64,000 nucleotides of DNA from Oscillospiraceae bacterium (GTDB lineage Bacteria; Bacillota; Clostridia; Oscillospirales; Oscillospiraceae), in contig WRMH01000008.1 in assembly GCA_009777235.1 (NCBI GenBank), positions 1 to 64,000 of the forward strand, given 5' to 3'. The notes beneath the pieces are model-generated. The model was not told the DNA's origin. It searched no databases and saw only the letters and a list, made by a program, of their open reading frames with translations. Every line of letters begins with the position of its first letter. Position 1 is the first letter of the stretch. Below, one piece after another: positions 42,167 to 51,583 of this stretch. A program made the translations under genes and the position numbers.

Positions 42167-45100
42167 TTACAGATTCAGCCACAAAGCGGGGCGAACACCA
42201 GAGCGGTCATAATCGACATCGTAGCCATCGACGTCGACACCGCCGCCATTATTGACACCGGCGGCAGTACTACTAAGGCGGCCGGGCGACCGCAGCCACC
42301 ACCAATTAGCTTCATTATCAAGTTTTGCTATTCTTGCTCTGTTGTACTGGTCACCTACATAATAGCCATCTGACTTTAAATTGCCGCTTCCATCTTTGCG
42401 CCGCTTATTTGCTAAATCGCCGCTGTCGCCAAAGTATTTAACAACCTCATCTAAACTAAGCAAAAATACCTTATCCGTGGTCGCATTGCCGCCATTTGTA
42501 CCATACCATGGGTTTTTTGGATTGCTGTTGTATGTTTCCGCGATTGCAGCTCTTGCTGCGCCAAGTTTGTTATAAAACTCTCCGTTTAGGTATTTGCGCA
42601 GCTGGCAATCCTCCCAAGTAATATAGCTATCGTATTTATGATATGCGCGGTTTTCAAGGATTCTTTCACTAATAAGTAATAGCTTGTTATTATCGATGGC
42701 AAGAACGCGCCAGTCTATGCCAGCAAGCGTTATAATTTGATTGCTTACGGAATCCTCCTTGAGCTTATATTTGGATTCGTCCAATTTTCTCGGCGTATAT
42801 ACCGGCATTTGCGGCATTATTGGCTCTGCCGGATAACTTGGCTGCGCCGGTGGGTATGGCAAAGCAATGGCATCGCTCGGTGATTTTCTGCAATTTACGT
42901 TTGCACATTTCTTAGAGAACAACCCTTTTAACGCTCCGCCGCAATGCGGACATAAGCCTTGAGATTTCCACTTATCTGATTGTAATTTGATTGCAGCTGT
43001 CTCGGATTCCCATTTCTTATATTCTGCGTTATACGTCGCGTAAATACGGTTACATTCCTCTTGCCAAGACTTATGATCGGCATCGAATTTTTGCTTGATT
43101 TGTACGCATTTTTCTTCGTTCTCTGCTTTCGCTTTTGTGTTTTCGACATCAAGTTTTTCTTTATCCGCTTTGTATTGCTCTTGCAGCTTTGCCTGCTTTT
43201 CGGCTTTTGCTTTAGGATCAAATTTCTCACGTATAGGAGCAAGTGTTTTTTTCAATTCCGCAACCATTTGCTCCATCTTCTTCTCGCACTCAATGATATT
43301 ACTTTTGATTTGATCATTGATGTCTTGGTAGTTGGAATCTATATTAGAGAACGCTGCAATTGCCTTTCGGTAGTCTTCCGGGTTTTGCGCCTTGTCCCTT
43401 ATCTTGACAGCGGCAGCGAAAGCATTTTGCGCGCGTTTTCTGCGTGCTGCTTCTTCCGCGGCTATGCGTTGCCTTTCCTCTTCGGCTGCCTCTTCAAATT
43501 GTTTGATATATCCATGAAGGAACTCCAAAAAAGCCTTGCGTATAGCCACAACGCTCATCTTAGTATTGATTTCTATTTTTAGCATCTTTTCTGCAATATC
43601 CTTGCAGACAGGCGCGGTAATTGAGTTAATATCCAGCTTTTGCAAGAACTCATATCCTGCCGAATACGGCCCATGTTTGATAAAATGTTCTCTGACCTTT
43701 ACTTTGTCCGTGCAAATAGCGTCAAAAAGCTCATAAAGCAGCAGCAAATCGCACACGCTATCCGCTTTAATAAAGTTTCCGGTTGCGTTTTTCTTTATTG
43801 TAAGAATATTTTCTTTAAAGCCTTGACAGCACAGCAACGCGAACACCTTATCTGACTTAAACAGCTTTTCCGCCGCTTTATGAAAGCCGTTTTTATCATC
43901 TAATAGACCTTTGAAAATAGTATCTGCGGTATCTTTAGTTTTATTAAATGTGTACATAAACACATAATAGCAAAGTTCGGGGTATTTGTGAGTGTGAGCT
44001 ATTTTTTCAATCTCCGCCACATCGTCAATTGCTTGCGGCTCAACATTTCTCGTATTTTTGAGTTTCCATGATAAAAAGCCGTCATCTAACATTTTCGTTA
44101 TGTTGTCTTTATCAGCATTGTTCTTACTCATAGAATCCGCTATATCCGTCAGGCTTCCATATGTTTTGCCCATCCAATATATCGGGCATGGGCCGGTATT
44201 TGGCTTGTTTAGAAGATGTAAAAACCTCGCCAGACCCAAGTCTTGATTATGAGCGGTTTTTGGATCGTCTAAAATGTTTATTGCTTTATCTGTGATGGCG
44301 GGATTTCTTTGGCTAAAGTAGTTTCCGATAGTTCCTCTATACAGATACCTTTTCGCATCCACCCAGTTTTCCGCCATTGCTTCGCTCAAAGTCATTTCAT
44401 CATCATAAATAACGTCCATGAAATTAAATCCAAGCGGGTCTTTCGGCGGCTTCTTAACGTCCCATTTAGTTTTAAACTCACTTTGGCTATTCAGCCACAG
44501 CGTTACATCATCATAGCCTGCGCGTTCCTTGTCATCTAAGCGGGTCAGCGCGTCCACAAGCAGCTGCAAAGATTCTTCCGAAGGGGGGCAATTTAGCGGT
44601 AAGCCACTGCGCTGCATGGAGCGGCTGGCTTCAGCCAGTTTACGCTCATCTAATAAAGTTTGATAGACATGCTCGCCTTTGTATAAGGTCGCTATCGTAC
44701 ATCCCAGAGAATAAAAATCAGTTTCAACCAGAAAAGCGTAATGAGCCAGCTCAGGCGCGCAGTACCCGGGAGTACCGCGCCTTGCTTCCGTTTTCACGCC
44801 CATTTCTGATCCTCCATGCAAATACCCTGTCGTGCCAAAATCGGCAAGTATGATAACATTATCGAGCATATAGATATTACTTGGCTTGATGTCACGGTGA
44901 ACAAAGCCCGCTTTATGCAGGTGATCCATCGCGTTTAGCAGCTCCGGGATAATCTTGCCCCTTAGCGTGGTGTAATCAAAACGTTTGACTTCTCCCGTGT
45001 CAACATAGGGGATAATGTCTATCGGGTAGCTGTCTACTTTGCCATTTGTGTCTGCGATTGATATATCTCCTTCATCAAGCAAAGGCATTAGATTAGTTTT

Positions 45101-45418
45101 TTTGAAATCACTATTTTCTTTCAAGAATTTTACAATCAGCTTTCTGTTTGCCGAATCCATTTTTGAGAAACCGACATGGATTTTGGCGACTACTTTCTTG
45201 CCGTCGGAAACTCTTTTTGCCTCATGGACAATAGACTCTCCGCCCTCGCCGATTTTCTTATCGACAAAAATCTCATACTCGTCGTTTTGTCCGTGAAACA
45301 CCGTATCTTCGCACAAATACGCAAGATCACTTTGTCCCACGCCCATCGCCAGCGTTATATTCCCCACGCCCATCGCCTCTGTTTTAATCCCCACGCCCAT
45401 TGCCTGTGTTTTCGCCAT
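42167..45418 (-). CDS. Giant Ser/Thr kinase A with zinc ribbon and DUF6273 tail
   Basis: 1083 aa cytoplasmic protein kinase. Order: three 9-residue repeats T-x-A-M-G-V-G (Thr4, Thr13, Thr22); kinase domain about 48-320 (IGEGGES, Lys79 in VVAKIHV, VHRDIKPSN, LADFGTTGY, GTPGYCAPEL, all present); a helical middle to 670; a coiled coil to about 800; a zinc ribbon about 821-845 (CPHCGGALKGLF...C..NC); a DUF6273 domain from about 890 (GIDWRVLAIDNNKLLLISE, NPWYGTNGGNATTDKVFLL, GVRPALWLNL). The tail carries 34 successive pyrimidine-ending codons. Sited between paralogous kinase B and a TPR gene. RBS AGGAGGAAATAAAAA. Confidence 0.93.
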   Translation of the reverse strand: MAKTQAMGVGIKTEAMGVGNITLAMGVGQSDLAYLCEDTVFHGQNDEYEIFVDKKIGEGGESIVHEAKRVSDGKKVVAKIHVGFSKMDSANRKLIVKFLKENSDFKKTNLMPLLDEGDISIADTNGKVDSYPIDIIPYVDTGEVKRFDYTTLRGKIIPELLNAMDHLHKAGFVHRDIKPSNIYMLDNVIILADFGTTGYLHGGSEMGVKTEARRGTPGYCAPELAHYAFLVETDFYSLGCTIATLYKGEHVYQTLLDERKLAEASRSMQRSGLPLNCPPSEESLQLLVDALTRLDDKERAGYDDVTLWLNSQSEFKTKWDVKKPPKDPLGFNFMDVIYDDEMTLSEAMAENWVDAKRYLYRGTIGNYFSQRNPAITDKAINILDDPKTAHNQDLGLARFLHLLNKPNTGPCPIYWMGKTYGSLTDIADSMSKNNADKDNITKMLDDGFLSWKLKNTRNVEPQAIDDVAEIEKIAHTHKYPELCYYVFMYTFNKTKDTADTIFKGLLDDKNGFHKAAEKLFKSDKVFALLCCQGFKENILTIKKNATGNFIKADSVCDLLLLYELFDAICTDKVKVREHFIKHGPYSAGYEFLQKLDINSITAPVCKDIAEKMLKIEINTKMSVVAIRKAFLEFLHGYIKQFEEAAEEERQRIAAEEAARRKRAQNAFAAAVKIRDKAQNPEDYRKAIAAFSNIDSNYQDINDQIKSNIIECEKKMEQMVAELKKTLAPIREKFDPKAKAEKQAKLQEQYKADKEKLDVENTKAKAENEEKCVQIKQKFDADHKSWQEECNRIYATYNAEYKKWESETAAIKLQSDKWKSQGLCPHCGGALKGLFSKKCANVNCRKSPSDAIALPYPPAQPSYPAEPIMPQMPVYTPRKLDESKYKLKEDSVSNQIITLAGIDWRVLAIDNNKLLLISERILENRAYHKYDSYITWEDCQLRKYLNGEFYNKLGAARAAIAETYNSNPKNPWYGTNGGNATTDKVFLLSLDEVVKYFGDSGDLANKRRKDGSGNLKSDGYYVGDQYNRARIAKLDNEANWWWLRSPGRLSSTAAGVNNGGGVDVDGYDVDYDRSGVRPALWLNL
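42185..42286 (-). other. Candidate DGR-type variable region of kinase A
   Basis: The 34 codons from the Pro in RSPG to the Ala in GVRPA all end in C or T. Their residues vary at places where related DUF6273 proteins diversified by retroelements carry Asn (AAY) codons in the template. Fixed places (A-A, V, G, V, G) stay. This is the expected result of adenine-directed mutagenesis. The kinase B tail (45542-45649) shows a similar but less complete pattern. Confidence 0.55.
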
Positions 45419-45517
45419 TTTTTATTTCCTCCTAAATATGCAATTATTCGCAAGCTATTCCGTAAATATGCCTAAATTTGTGGATTACATTCCATGAATT
45501 TGTGTGTTATTTATGGA

Positions 45518-48211
45518 TTACAGATTTATCCACATTGCAGGTCGCACGCCGATATCTGCGTAGTGGGCACCTCCGCCTCGGAGGCGGAGACCGACGCTGA
45601 TGCTTCCGTCGTAGCAGACAGCCGCGCAACCGCCTCTGCCAGAATTCCCGGCGGGCGACCGCGACCACCACCAGCAGGCATTATTTTTATATTTCGCTAT
45701 CCTTGCCTTGTCGTTGTGGTCACTCATAGTGTTTTTACCTTTACTTCGTAAATTTGCCGTACTGTCTCCGAAGTAGCGGCAGATCTCATCTAAGCTAAGG
45801 AGAAACACTTTGTCCGTCGTAGCATTGCCGCCATTTGTCCCATACCATGGGTTGTTTAGGTTATCGTTACGAATTTCCGCAATTACGACTTTTGTTGCGC
45901 CGAGTGTGTTGTAAAACGCGCCATTTAAGTATTTGCGCAGTGTGCAGGTTGCCCAGGTAACATGTTGGGTGTAGTCATCATTATAAGGGAGCTTTTCAAG
46001 GATATGCTCAGATATGAGCAATGCTTTGCCATTCTCTATAGCAAGTACTCTCCACTTAATTCCCGCAAGCGTTATGATTATCGTTTCGCTTGGTGATTTT
46101 CCGCAATCTATACATTTCTTTAAAAACAAGCCTTTGAGCGTTCCATTGCAGTGCGGACAAATACCTTTTGCCTTAGGGTCTAATCTTGTACGCAAAGGAG
46201 CAAGAGTTTGGTCTAACTCGTCTTTCGCTTTTTGCACTTTTTTGCGTGCGGCTTCTTCTTTGGCGGCGCGTTCGGCGGCGGCTTTCTCCTCTTTCTCAAA
46301 GTTTTTCATATGTAGATTTAGTTCGCCAAACGCTTTTGCGATAGCTCCAACGCTCATATCCGTGTTTATTACTATTTTGCTCATTTTATCGGCAATATCT
46401 TTGCACACAGGCGCGGAAATCGAGCGAATATCCAGCTTTTGCAAGAACTCATATCCTGCCGAATACGGCCCGTGTTTGATAAAATGTTCCCTGACTTTTA
46501 CTTTGTCCGTGCAGATGGCATCAAAAAGCTCGTAAAGCAGCAACAAATCGCACATTCCGTCTGCTTTAATAAACTCGCCTGTTACGTTTTCCTTTATTGA
46601 AAGAATGTTCTGCTTAAAGCCTTTGCTGTACAGATAAGCAAAAACCATGTCATTTTGAAACAGCATTTCCGCCGCCTGATGCCATCCACATTCTTCATTG
46701 ATCAAACGATGAAAAACTTGGTCGGCAATCACATCCGCCTCTAAGTTCGCGCCTTTATCGGTAGAAAATTGATACATAAAGGCATAATAACCAAGCTCGG
46801 GGAACTTCAATGTGACTTCTTCAAGCTCCGTCACAGCAGCAATAATATTCTGATTCGTATTTTTCGTGTTTTTAAGTTTCCATGATAAAAAGCCATTTTG
46901 CAGCATCCTGATTATGCTGTTCATATCCGCTTCATCTGAAGAAATTGCCTGCGATATATCAGACATATTATCAAATGACTTACTGTCCCAAAAAATAGGA
47001 CAAACCTCACTCTTGGTCATGTTTAGCAAGTGCAAAAACATTGCCAGCCCAAGGTCGGGATTTTTTGCGGTTTCTTTACTATCTACAATGTCCATACATT
47101 TTTTTGCAAACGACGGATTTTTTGGTTTGAAAAAATCAGCGACAAGTCCCCGATAAAGATAACCTTTCGCAGTTTCCCAGTTATTTAGCATCGCAATTGA
47201 CAGATCAAACTCGCTGTCATAAACAACATCTTCAAAATTAAAGCCGAGCGATTCATCGTCTCCATGTTTATATTTGCCTTTCCATTTGGCGGCAAATGCT
47301 TTAGTATCACTCAGCCATAGCGTCACATCATCATAGCCTGCGCGTTCCTTGTCATACATGTGAGTCAGCGAGTTCACAAGCAGTTGCAAGGGTTCTTCCG
47401 AAAGGGGGCAATTAAGCGGTAAGCCCTTGTCCTTCATTGAAAGAATGGCTTCACGCAGTTTACGCTTGTCTAATAAAGTTTGATAGACATGCTCGCCTTT
47501 GTATAAGGTCGCTATCGTACATCCGAGTGAATAATAATCAGATTCCACACCAAATGAAAATTGAGCCAGCTCAGGCGCTGAATATCCTGGTGTGCCGCGT
47601 CCTCTTTCCGTAAGCGCTCCCATGTCTGATGTCCCATGCAAATACCCTGTCGTGCCAAAATCGGCAAGTATGATAACATTATCGAGCATATAGATATTAC
47701 TTGGCTTGATGTCACGATGGACAAAGCCCGCTTTATGCAAAAGATTCATCGCGTTTAGCAGCTCCGGGATAATCTTGCCCCTTAGCGTGGCATAATCAAA
47801 ACGTGAGACTTCTCCCGTGTCAACATAGGGGATAATGTCTATCGGGTAGCTGTCTACTTTGCCATTTGTGTCTGCGATTGATATATCTCCTTCATCAAGC
47901 AAAGGCATTAGATTAGTTTTCTTAAAGTCACTATTTTCTTTCAAGAATTTTACAATCAGCTTTCTGTTTGCCTTATCCATTTTTGAGAAGCCGACATGGA
48001 TTTTGGCGACTACTTTTTTACCGTCGGAAACTCTTTTTGCCTCATGGACAATAGACTCTCCGCCCTCGCCGATTTTCTTATCGGTAAAAATCTCATACTC
48101 GTCATTTAATCCGCGAAACACCGTATCTTCGCACAAATACGCAAGATCACTTTGTCCCACGCCCATCGCCAGCGTCTTATTCCCCACGCCCATCGCCTGC
48201 GTTTTATCCAT
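45518..48211 (-). CDS. Giant Ser/Thr kinase B with zinc ribbon and DUF6273 tail
   Basis: 897 aa paralogue of kinase A. It has two T-x-A-M-G-V-G repeats (Thr4, Thr13), the same kinase domain (Lys70, VHRDIKPSN, LADFGTTGY), a shorter coiled-coil part, zinc ribbon CPHCNGTLKGLFLKKC at about 684-710 and a DUF6273 tail ending GVRPAMWINL. The first 1 kb of coding DNA is nearly identical to that of kinase A, while the middle differs. Starts 3 nt past the PP2C stop, so translation is coupled. The tail before GVRPA is a second likely variable region. Confidence 0.93.
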   Translation of the reverse strand: MDKTQAMGVGNKTLAMGVGQSDLAYLCEDTVFRGLNDEYEIFTDKKIGEGGESIVHEAKRVSDGKKVVAKIHVGFSKMDKANRKLIVKFLKENSDFKKTNLMPLLDEGDISIADTNGKVDSYPIDIIPYVDTGEVSRFDYATLRGKIIPELLNAMNLLHKAGFVHRDIKPSNIYMLDNVIILADFGTTGYLHGTSDMGALTERGRGTPGYSAPELAQFSFGVESDYYSLGCTIATLYKGEHVYQTLLDKRKLREAILSMKDKGLPLNCPLSEEPLQLLVNSLTHMYDKERAGYDDVTLWLSDTKAFAAKWKGKYKHGDDESLGFNFEDVVYDSEFDLSIAMLNNWETAKGYLYRGLVADFFKPKNPSFAKKCMDIVDSKETAKNPDLGLAMFLHLLNMTKSEVCPIFWDSKSFDNMSDISQAISSDEADMNSIIRMLQNGFLSWKLKNTKNTNQNIIAAVTELEEVTLKFPELGYYAFMYQFSTDKGANLEADVIADQVFHRLINEECGWHQAAEMLFQNDMVFAYLYSKGFKQNILSIKENVTGEFIKADGMCDLLLLYELFDAICTDKVKVREHFIKHGPYSAGYEFLQKLDIRSISAPVCKDIADKMSKIVINTDMSVGAIAKAFGELNLHMKNFEKEEKAAAERAAKEEAARKKVQKAKDELDQTLAPLRTRLDPKAKGICPHCNGTLKGLFLKKCIDCGKSPSETIIITLAGIKWRVLAIENGKALLISEHILEKLPYNDDYTQHVTWATCTLRKYLNGAFYNTLGATKVVIAEIRNDNLNNPWYGTNGGNATTDKVFLLSLDEICRYFGDSTANLRSKGKNTMSDHNDKARIAKYKNNACWWWSRSPAGNSGRGGCAAVCYDGSISVGLRLRGGGAHYADIGVRPAMWINL

Positions 48212-48214
48212 CTT

Positions 48215-48943
48215 TTACTTTCTCCTTACTATGACTACCGTGAGATTATCATCAGAACCATTTTTTAATGCCAAATCTATTAACTTCCGGCACATATCGC
48301 TATCCGGTATATCTTCTGATAGAATCCGCTCAAAATCCTCGTCATTAACCGACCCCCACACCCCATCAGAGCAGAGCACAAACACATCGCCGTCAAGCAC
48401 TTTGTTTTTCCCATCAACGAAATCAGGAAAAGCGTAGAATCCGCCCATATAACGCGTAACAACATGCTCGTGCGCCGGCTTGGGAATTTTTCCCAAATCA
48501 ATTAAGTCCTGCTTTTGAGTGTGATCTTTCGATAATTGCAAGATATATGCGCGATGACGATATATGCGCGTGTCGCCCACATTAAACGCAATAAAATCAT
48601 CGCCGTTTATGTATAGCCCTGCCAAAGTGGAGGCCATCATACGGTGTTGTTTGTTCGCTTTTTGAGCCAACATAACCTCGTCATTTGCTTTTTCTATATA
48701 TTCTTCGATGATTTCTACAGACAGCTTTTTGCCTGATAGCTTCGAAAAAACTTCCGTCACTATCTCGGCAGCTTTATCTCCGCCAGCTTCGCCGGCCACG
48801 CCGTCGCATACCACGACAAGGCAGGAATCCTCCGCCGTTTCGGAATATAACCCGTCGGATAGCAAGACGGAGTTCACCGCTGCCCTGTCGTCATTTTCCG
48901 GAGCATAAAACCCCGCCTCAATCATTGCAGTAATTTCAAGCAC
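48215..48943 (-). CDS. PP2C-family Ser/Thr phosphatase
   Basis: 242 aa metal-dependent phosphatase. Motifs: VVVCDGVAGEAGGDKAAEIV (metal Asp; the usual DGMGG is DGVAG), FNVGDTRIYRH, VLCSDGVWG and SDDNLTVVIV. It would remove phosphates added by kinases A and B. The start is GTG 48943, one base after the stop of the AAA+ gene with AGGAGG upstream. Confidence 0.93.
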   Translation of the reverse strand: MLEITAMIEAGFYAPENDDRAAVNSVLLSDGLYSETAEDSCLVVVCDGVAGEAGGDKAAEIVTEVFSKLSGKKLSVEIIEEYIEKANDEVMLAQKANKQHRMMASTLAGLYINGDDFIAFNVGDTRIYRHRAYILQLSKDHTQKQDLIDLGKIPKPAHEHVVTRYMGGFYAFPDFVDGKNKVLDGDVFVLCSDGVWGSVNDEDFERILSEDIPDSDMCRKLIDLALKNGSDDNLTVVIVRRK

Positions 48944-48944
48944 A

Positions 48945-50945
48945 TTAACCTCCTGTTTCAGATGTCGGCACACCGGATTCCGGCGAGCCGGATTCCAGCG
49001 CGGCGGATTTCTCCGGTAAGACCGACGTCCGGCTGACATTGAATGTCAGCTTATCATTATGCGCGGACACAGTTATTTCGCTATCCGGCAAGCAGTTGCT
49101 GTCATAAATAAACTCCGCCAAGGTGTTCAAATAATCTTTTTCTATTACATTGCCGATACCTCGCCCGCCGTTTTTCCTCGCTTCATCCTGCAAGCATTTT
49201 TCAAAGATTAAGTTAAGCGCGTCCTGCCCGACATGAACCGTAATCTTATTATTCTTTAGTATTCCCTTGTTGATGACTTCTATCTGTTTTTTGGCTATTT
49301 CTTCAGATGCGGTAGGATCAATATAATTAAAAACTATAATGTTCTCGCCGATACGGTTGATGACCTCCGGTTTATAGTGTGTTTTTACTGCTTTTTCCAC
49401 TTTTTCGCGAATATCTTTGTACGGTTCGCCCGGCTCGACGATATTTTCTCTGCCAATAACCTCTCCGGTATGCGGGTCTTTTATTTCCCTTGATATGCCG
49501 ACATTGCTGGTAAAAAACATCAGTGTTTCGGTAAAATATACGGTATTTCCCTGTCCGTCCGTCATTCTGCCGTCTTCAAGGATTTGCAAAAACTTATCCA
49601 TGAGGTTGGGATGGGCTTTTTCTATTTCGTCAAAAAGCAAGACCGAAAATGGGTTATTTTTGACAGCGTTGGTAAGCTGGCCGCCATTGTCATATCCGAC
49701 ATATCCGGGAGGCGCTCCGAATAGCTTTTGGTCGGCGTGCTCGGCGGCATATTCGCTCATGTCAAATCTGATCAACGCCTTTTCATCTTCAAACAGAAGC
49801 TGCGTGACCGCTTTTACAATTTCTGTTTTTCCTGTCCCGGTCGGACCCGCAAGGAACATGATTCCGCGTGGCTTGGCATTTGACGAGTGCTGCAGGCCGG
49901 ACAAGCCGACTACAGCCCGCTTGATTATCTGGACTATTTTCTCGATGGCATCTTTCTGCCCTTTTACTCTCTCTTTAATAATTTTTTCCATATCTTCTGT
50001 GAGTTTTGACCTAACCTGCGCCCAGCGATTATCCTCAAAGCCGTATTTATATATTGCCACGACATCCGATATGTCCTCTATCGCAATGTCGCTCTTCTCA
50101 TATAGACGGCGCATTTCGTCAAGCTCTTTAATTTTCATTCCTTCCGTCAAATCTATGAACTTAGTTTTTGCTTTTAGTATTTCATTATCCGCAGCGTTAT
50201 CTTGCCGCAAGGAAACATCGCTACTACTAAAAACTTCATAAATTTTGTCAATATACGCTTCTCTGGTATTTCTGTCGGGATTTGGTATAGTAATGATTCT
50301 GACGTTCGGATTATTATAATAAAACCACGCAGGAATATCGTTTAACTTGTTGACCACCAGAATCATGGTATTCTTAAATTTATTTCCTTTTTTTGCCTCA
50401 TGTGAAGCGTAGAGCAAATTTAAAAAGAACGTGGTTTCATCAATATTCATTTGATTAGGTGAGTCCAAAAAGCGCGAGGCAAAGCTGATGATATTCAAAA
50501 TTGATTTTCTTTCCTCTGTAGGCTTGTTGGGCACCTCCGTCATGGAAGAGCGAATGATTTCAGAATGATAAACCATTTTCTTCCCGGAATGATTTTCGAC
50601 AAGGCCTTTCCCGTTGATTTTGTCCATTTCCTCTTGTTTTTTTGAAGTCTTATCTTTATACAAGCTCACAATATCCCGGGTTGTGTTCGTGCTAAGCGGG
50701 TCGGAAAACCCAAAAATCGGGTCGCAGCATAAGAAGTCATAGTAATTTTCAGTTTCCCCCGTATTGAAAATGTGTTCTATGACTTTGCCCAGCGAATAGA
50801 AATCATCTATTTTGTAATCCTCCCCCTCTTTTTTAAACAGGGGGTATTCATCGGATATGTTCCCCTCGATGATAAAGGTGCTTTTGATTCCTTTAAAGCT
50901 CGTTAATTCCTTTTGCCATTTCGGTATCCATACAGACCTTTCCAT
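48945..50945 (-). CDS. ClpA/B-like AAA+ ATPase with degenerate N-terminal half
   Basis: 666 aa. The C-terminal part (about 335-640) is a complete ClpB-D2-type AAA+ module: LAGPTGTGKTEIVKAV, the pore loop GAPPGYVGYDNGG, Walker B SVLLFDEIEKAHP, sensor MFFTSN, Arg finger EVINRIGE, and the small C-domain with RNGGRGI-like GGRGIGNVI. The front half (about 1-330) looks like an AAA fold without a P-loop (ILNIISFASRF, IITIPNPDRNTREAYIDKI). A Ser/Pro/Glu-rich tail ends the protein. ATG 50945 follows AGGAGG by 8 nt. Likely remodels a substrate; no ClpP motif was recognised. Confidence 0.93.
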   Translation of the reverse strand: MERSVWIPKWQKELTSFKGIKSTFIIEGNISDEYPLFKKEGEDYKIDDFYSLGKVIEHIFNTGETENYYDFLCCDPIFGFSDPLSTNTTRDIVSLYKDKTSKKQEEMDKINGKGLVENHSGKKMVYHSEIIRSSMTEVPNKPTEERKSILNIISFASRFLDSPNQMNIDETTFFLNLLYASHEAKKGNKFKNTMILVVNKLNDIPAWFYYNNPNVRIITIPNPDRNTREAYIDKIYEVFSSSDVSLRQDNAADNEILKAKTKFIDLTEGMKIKELDEMRRLYEKSDIAIEDISDVVAIYKYGFEDNRWAQVRSKLTEDMEKIIKERVKGQKDAIEKIVQIIKRAVVGLSGLQHSSNAKPRGIMFLAGPTGTGKTEIVKAVTQLLFEDEKALIRFDMSEYAAEHADQKLFGAPPGYVGYDNGGQLTNAVKNNPFSVLLFDEIEKAHPNLMDKFLQILEDGRMTDGQGNTVYFTETLMFFTSNVGISREIKDPHTGEVIGRENIVEPGEPYKDIREKVEKAVKTHYKPEVINRIGENIIVFNYIDPTASEEIAKKQIEVINKGILKNNKITVHVGQDALNLIFEKCLQDEARKNGGRGIGNVIEKDYLNTLAEFIYDSNCLPDSEITVSAHNDKLTFNVSRTSVLPEKSAALESGSPESGVPTSETGG

Positions 50946-51001
50946 TTTTTTGACCTCCTTATTATTTTGCCGCATAAAACGGTGTTTACCTTTTTCAAAA
51001 G

Positions 51002-51583
51002 CTATTTGACATTACTTTCTTTGTTATGTATGCCGACGGATATTATCTTTTCATTGTAATATACATTTTGGACACTGCGCCCTCTTGCCATATACTCTAA
51101 GTACCGCGCCTTTTTCGATAAATCAAAAAAGTGTACCTGTTGATTGGAAGAGCCTCTAAGTGGACATTTGTTATCGTTTAGCTCATCTATGTATTTGCCG
51201 TCTATCAGCACCGCTGTATATTTTTTTATTACCTCCCACGTATCACTCGGCATGATCGCTTCGGCTTGCTTTTTCGTATAGCCTGTAAATACTAATATAT
51301 CGTCCGTTATCTCAAAAAGCAGCGGCAGCAAGCGGCTAAGTTCTTCATACTGCTCTAACGGGTCGCCCCCGGTGATGGTCACTCCGTCAATTATTTGGTT
51401 ATCAAGTGATGTTTTAATCGCATTAACTAATTCCTCTACAGCGATTTCGTTTTCCACGTTATGCTCCCACAGCTCAGGATTGGCGCATTTATAACAATGC
51501 TTTGAGCAGCCGACCGTCCATATAACAAGCCTGTCGCCGGGGCCCAGCGATGTGATCGGGTATATGATTCTATCAATCCTCAT
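51002..51583 (-). CDS. Radical-SAM activase (NrdG-like, CX3CX2C)
   Basis: 193 aa. VIWTVGCSKHCYKCANPELW provides the three Cys of a 4Fe-4S cluster; VTITGGDPLEQYEELSRLL the SAM-binding G-G-D/E; VFTGYTKKQAEAI the next strand. This is the build of anaerobic ribonucleotide reductase activase-like proteins. No NrdD gene adjoins; it lies in the kinase cassette between FHA and AAA+ genes and overlaps the FHA gene by 11 nt, so its target is probably a cassette member. Its start has only a weak RBS and relies on coupling. Confidence 0.88.
   Translation of the reverse strand: MRIDRIIYPITSLGPGDRLVIWTVGCSKHCYKCANPELWEHNVENEIAVEELVNAIKTSLDNQIIDGVTITGGDPLEQYEELSRLLPLLFEITDDILVFTGYTKKQAEAIMPSDTWEVIKKYTAVLIDGKYIDELNDNKCPLRGSSNQQVHFFDLSKKARYLEYMARGRSVQNVYYNEKIISVGIHNKESNVK

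Noticed and set aside
51002-51583. Calling the radical-SAM gene nrdG
   Set aside because: No nrdD lies nearby and the gene is embedded in the kinase cassette, so the name would overstate the evidence.
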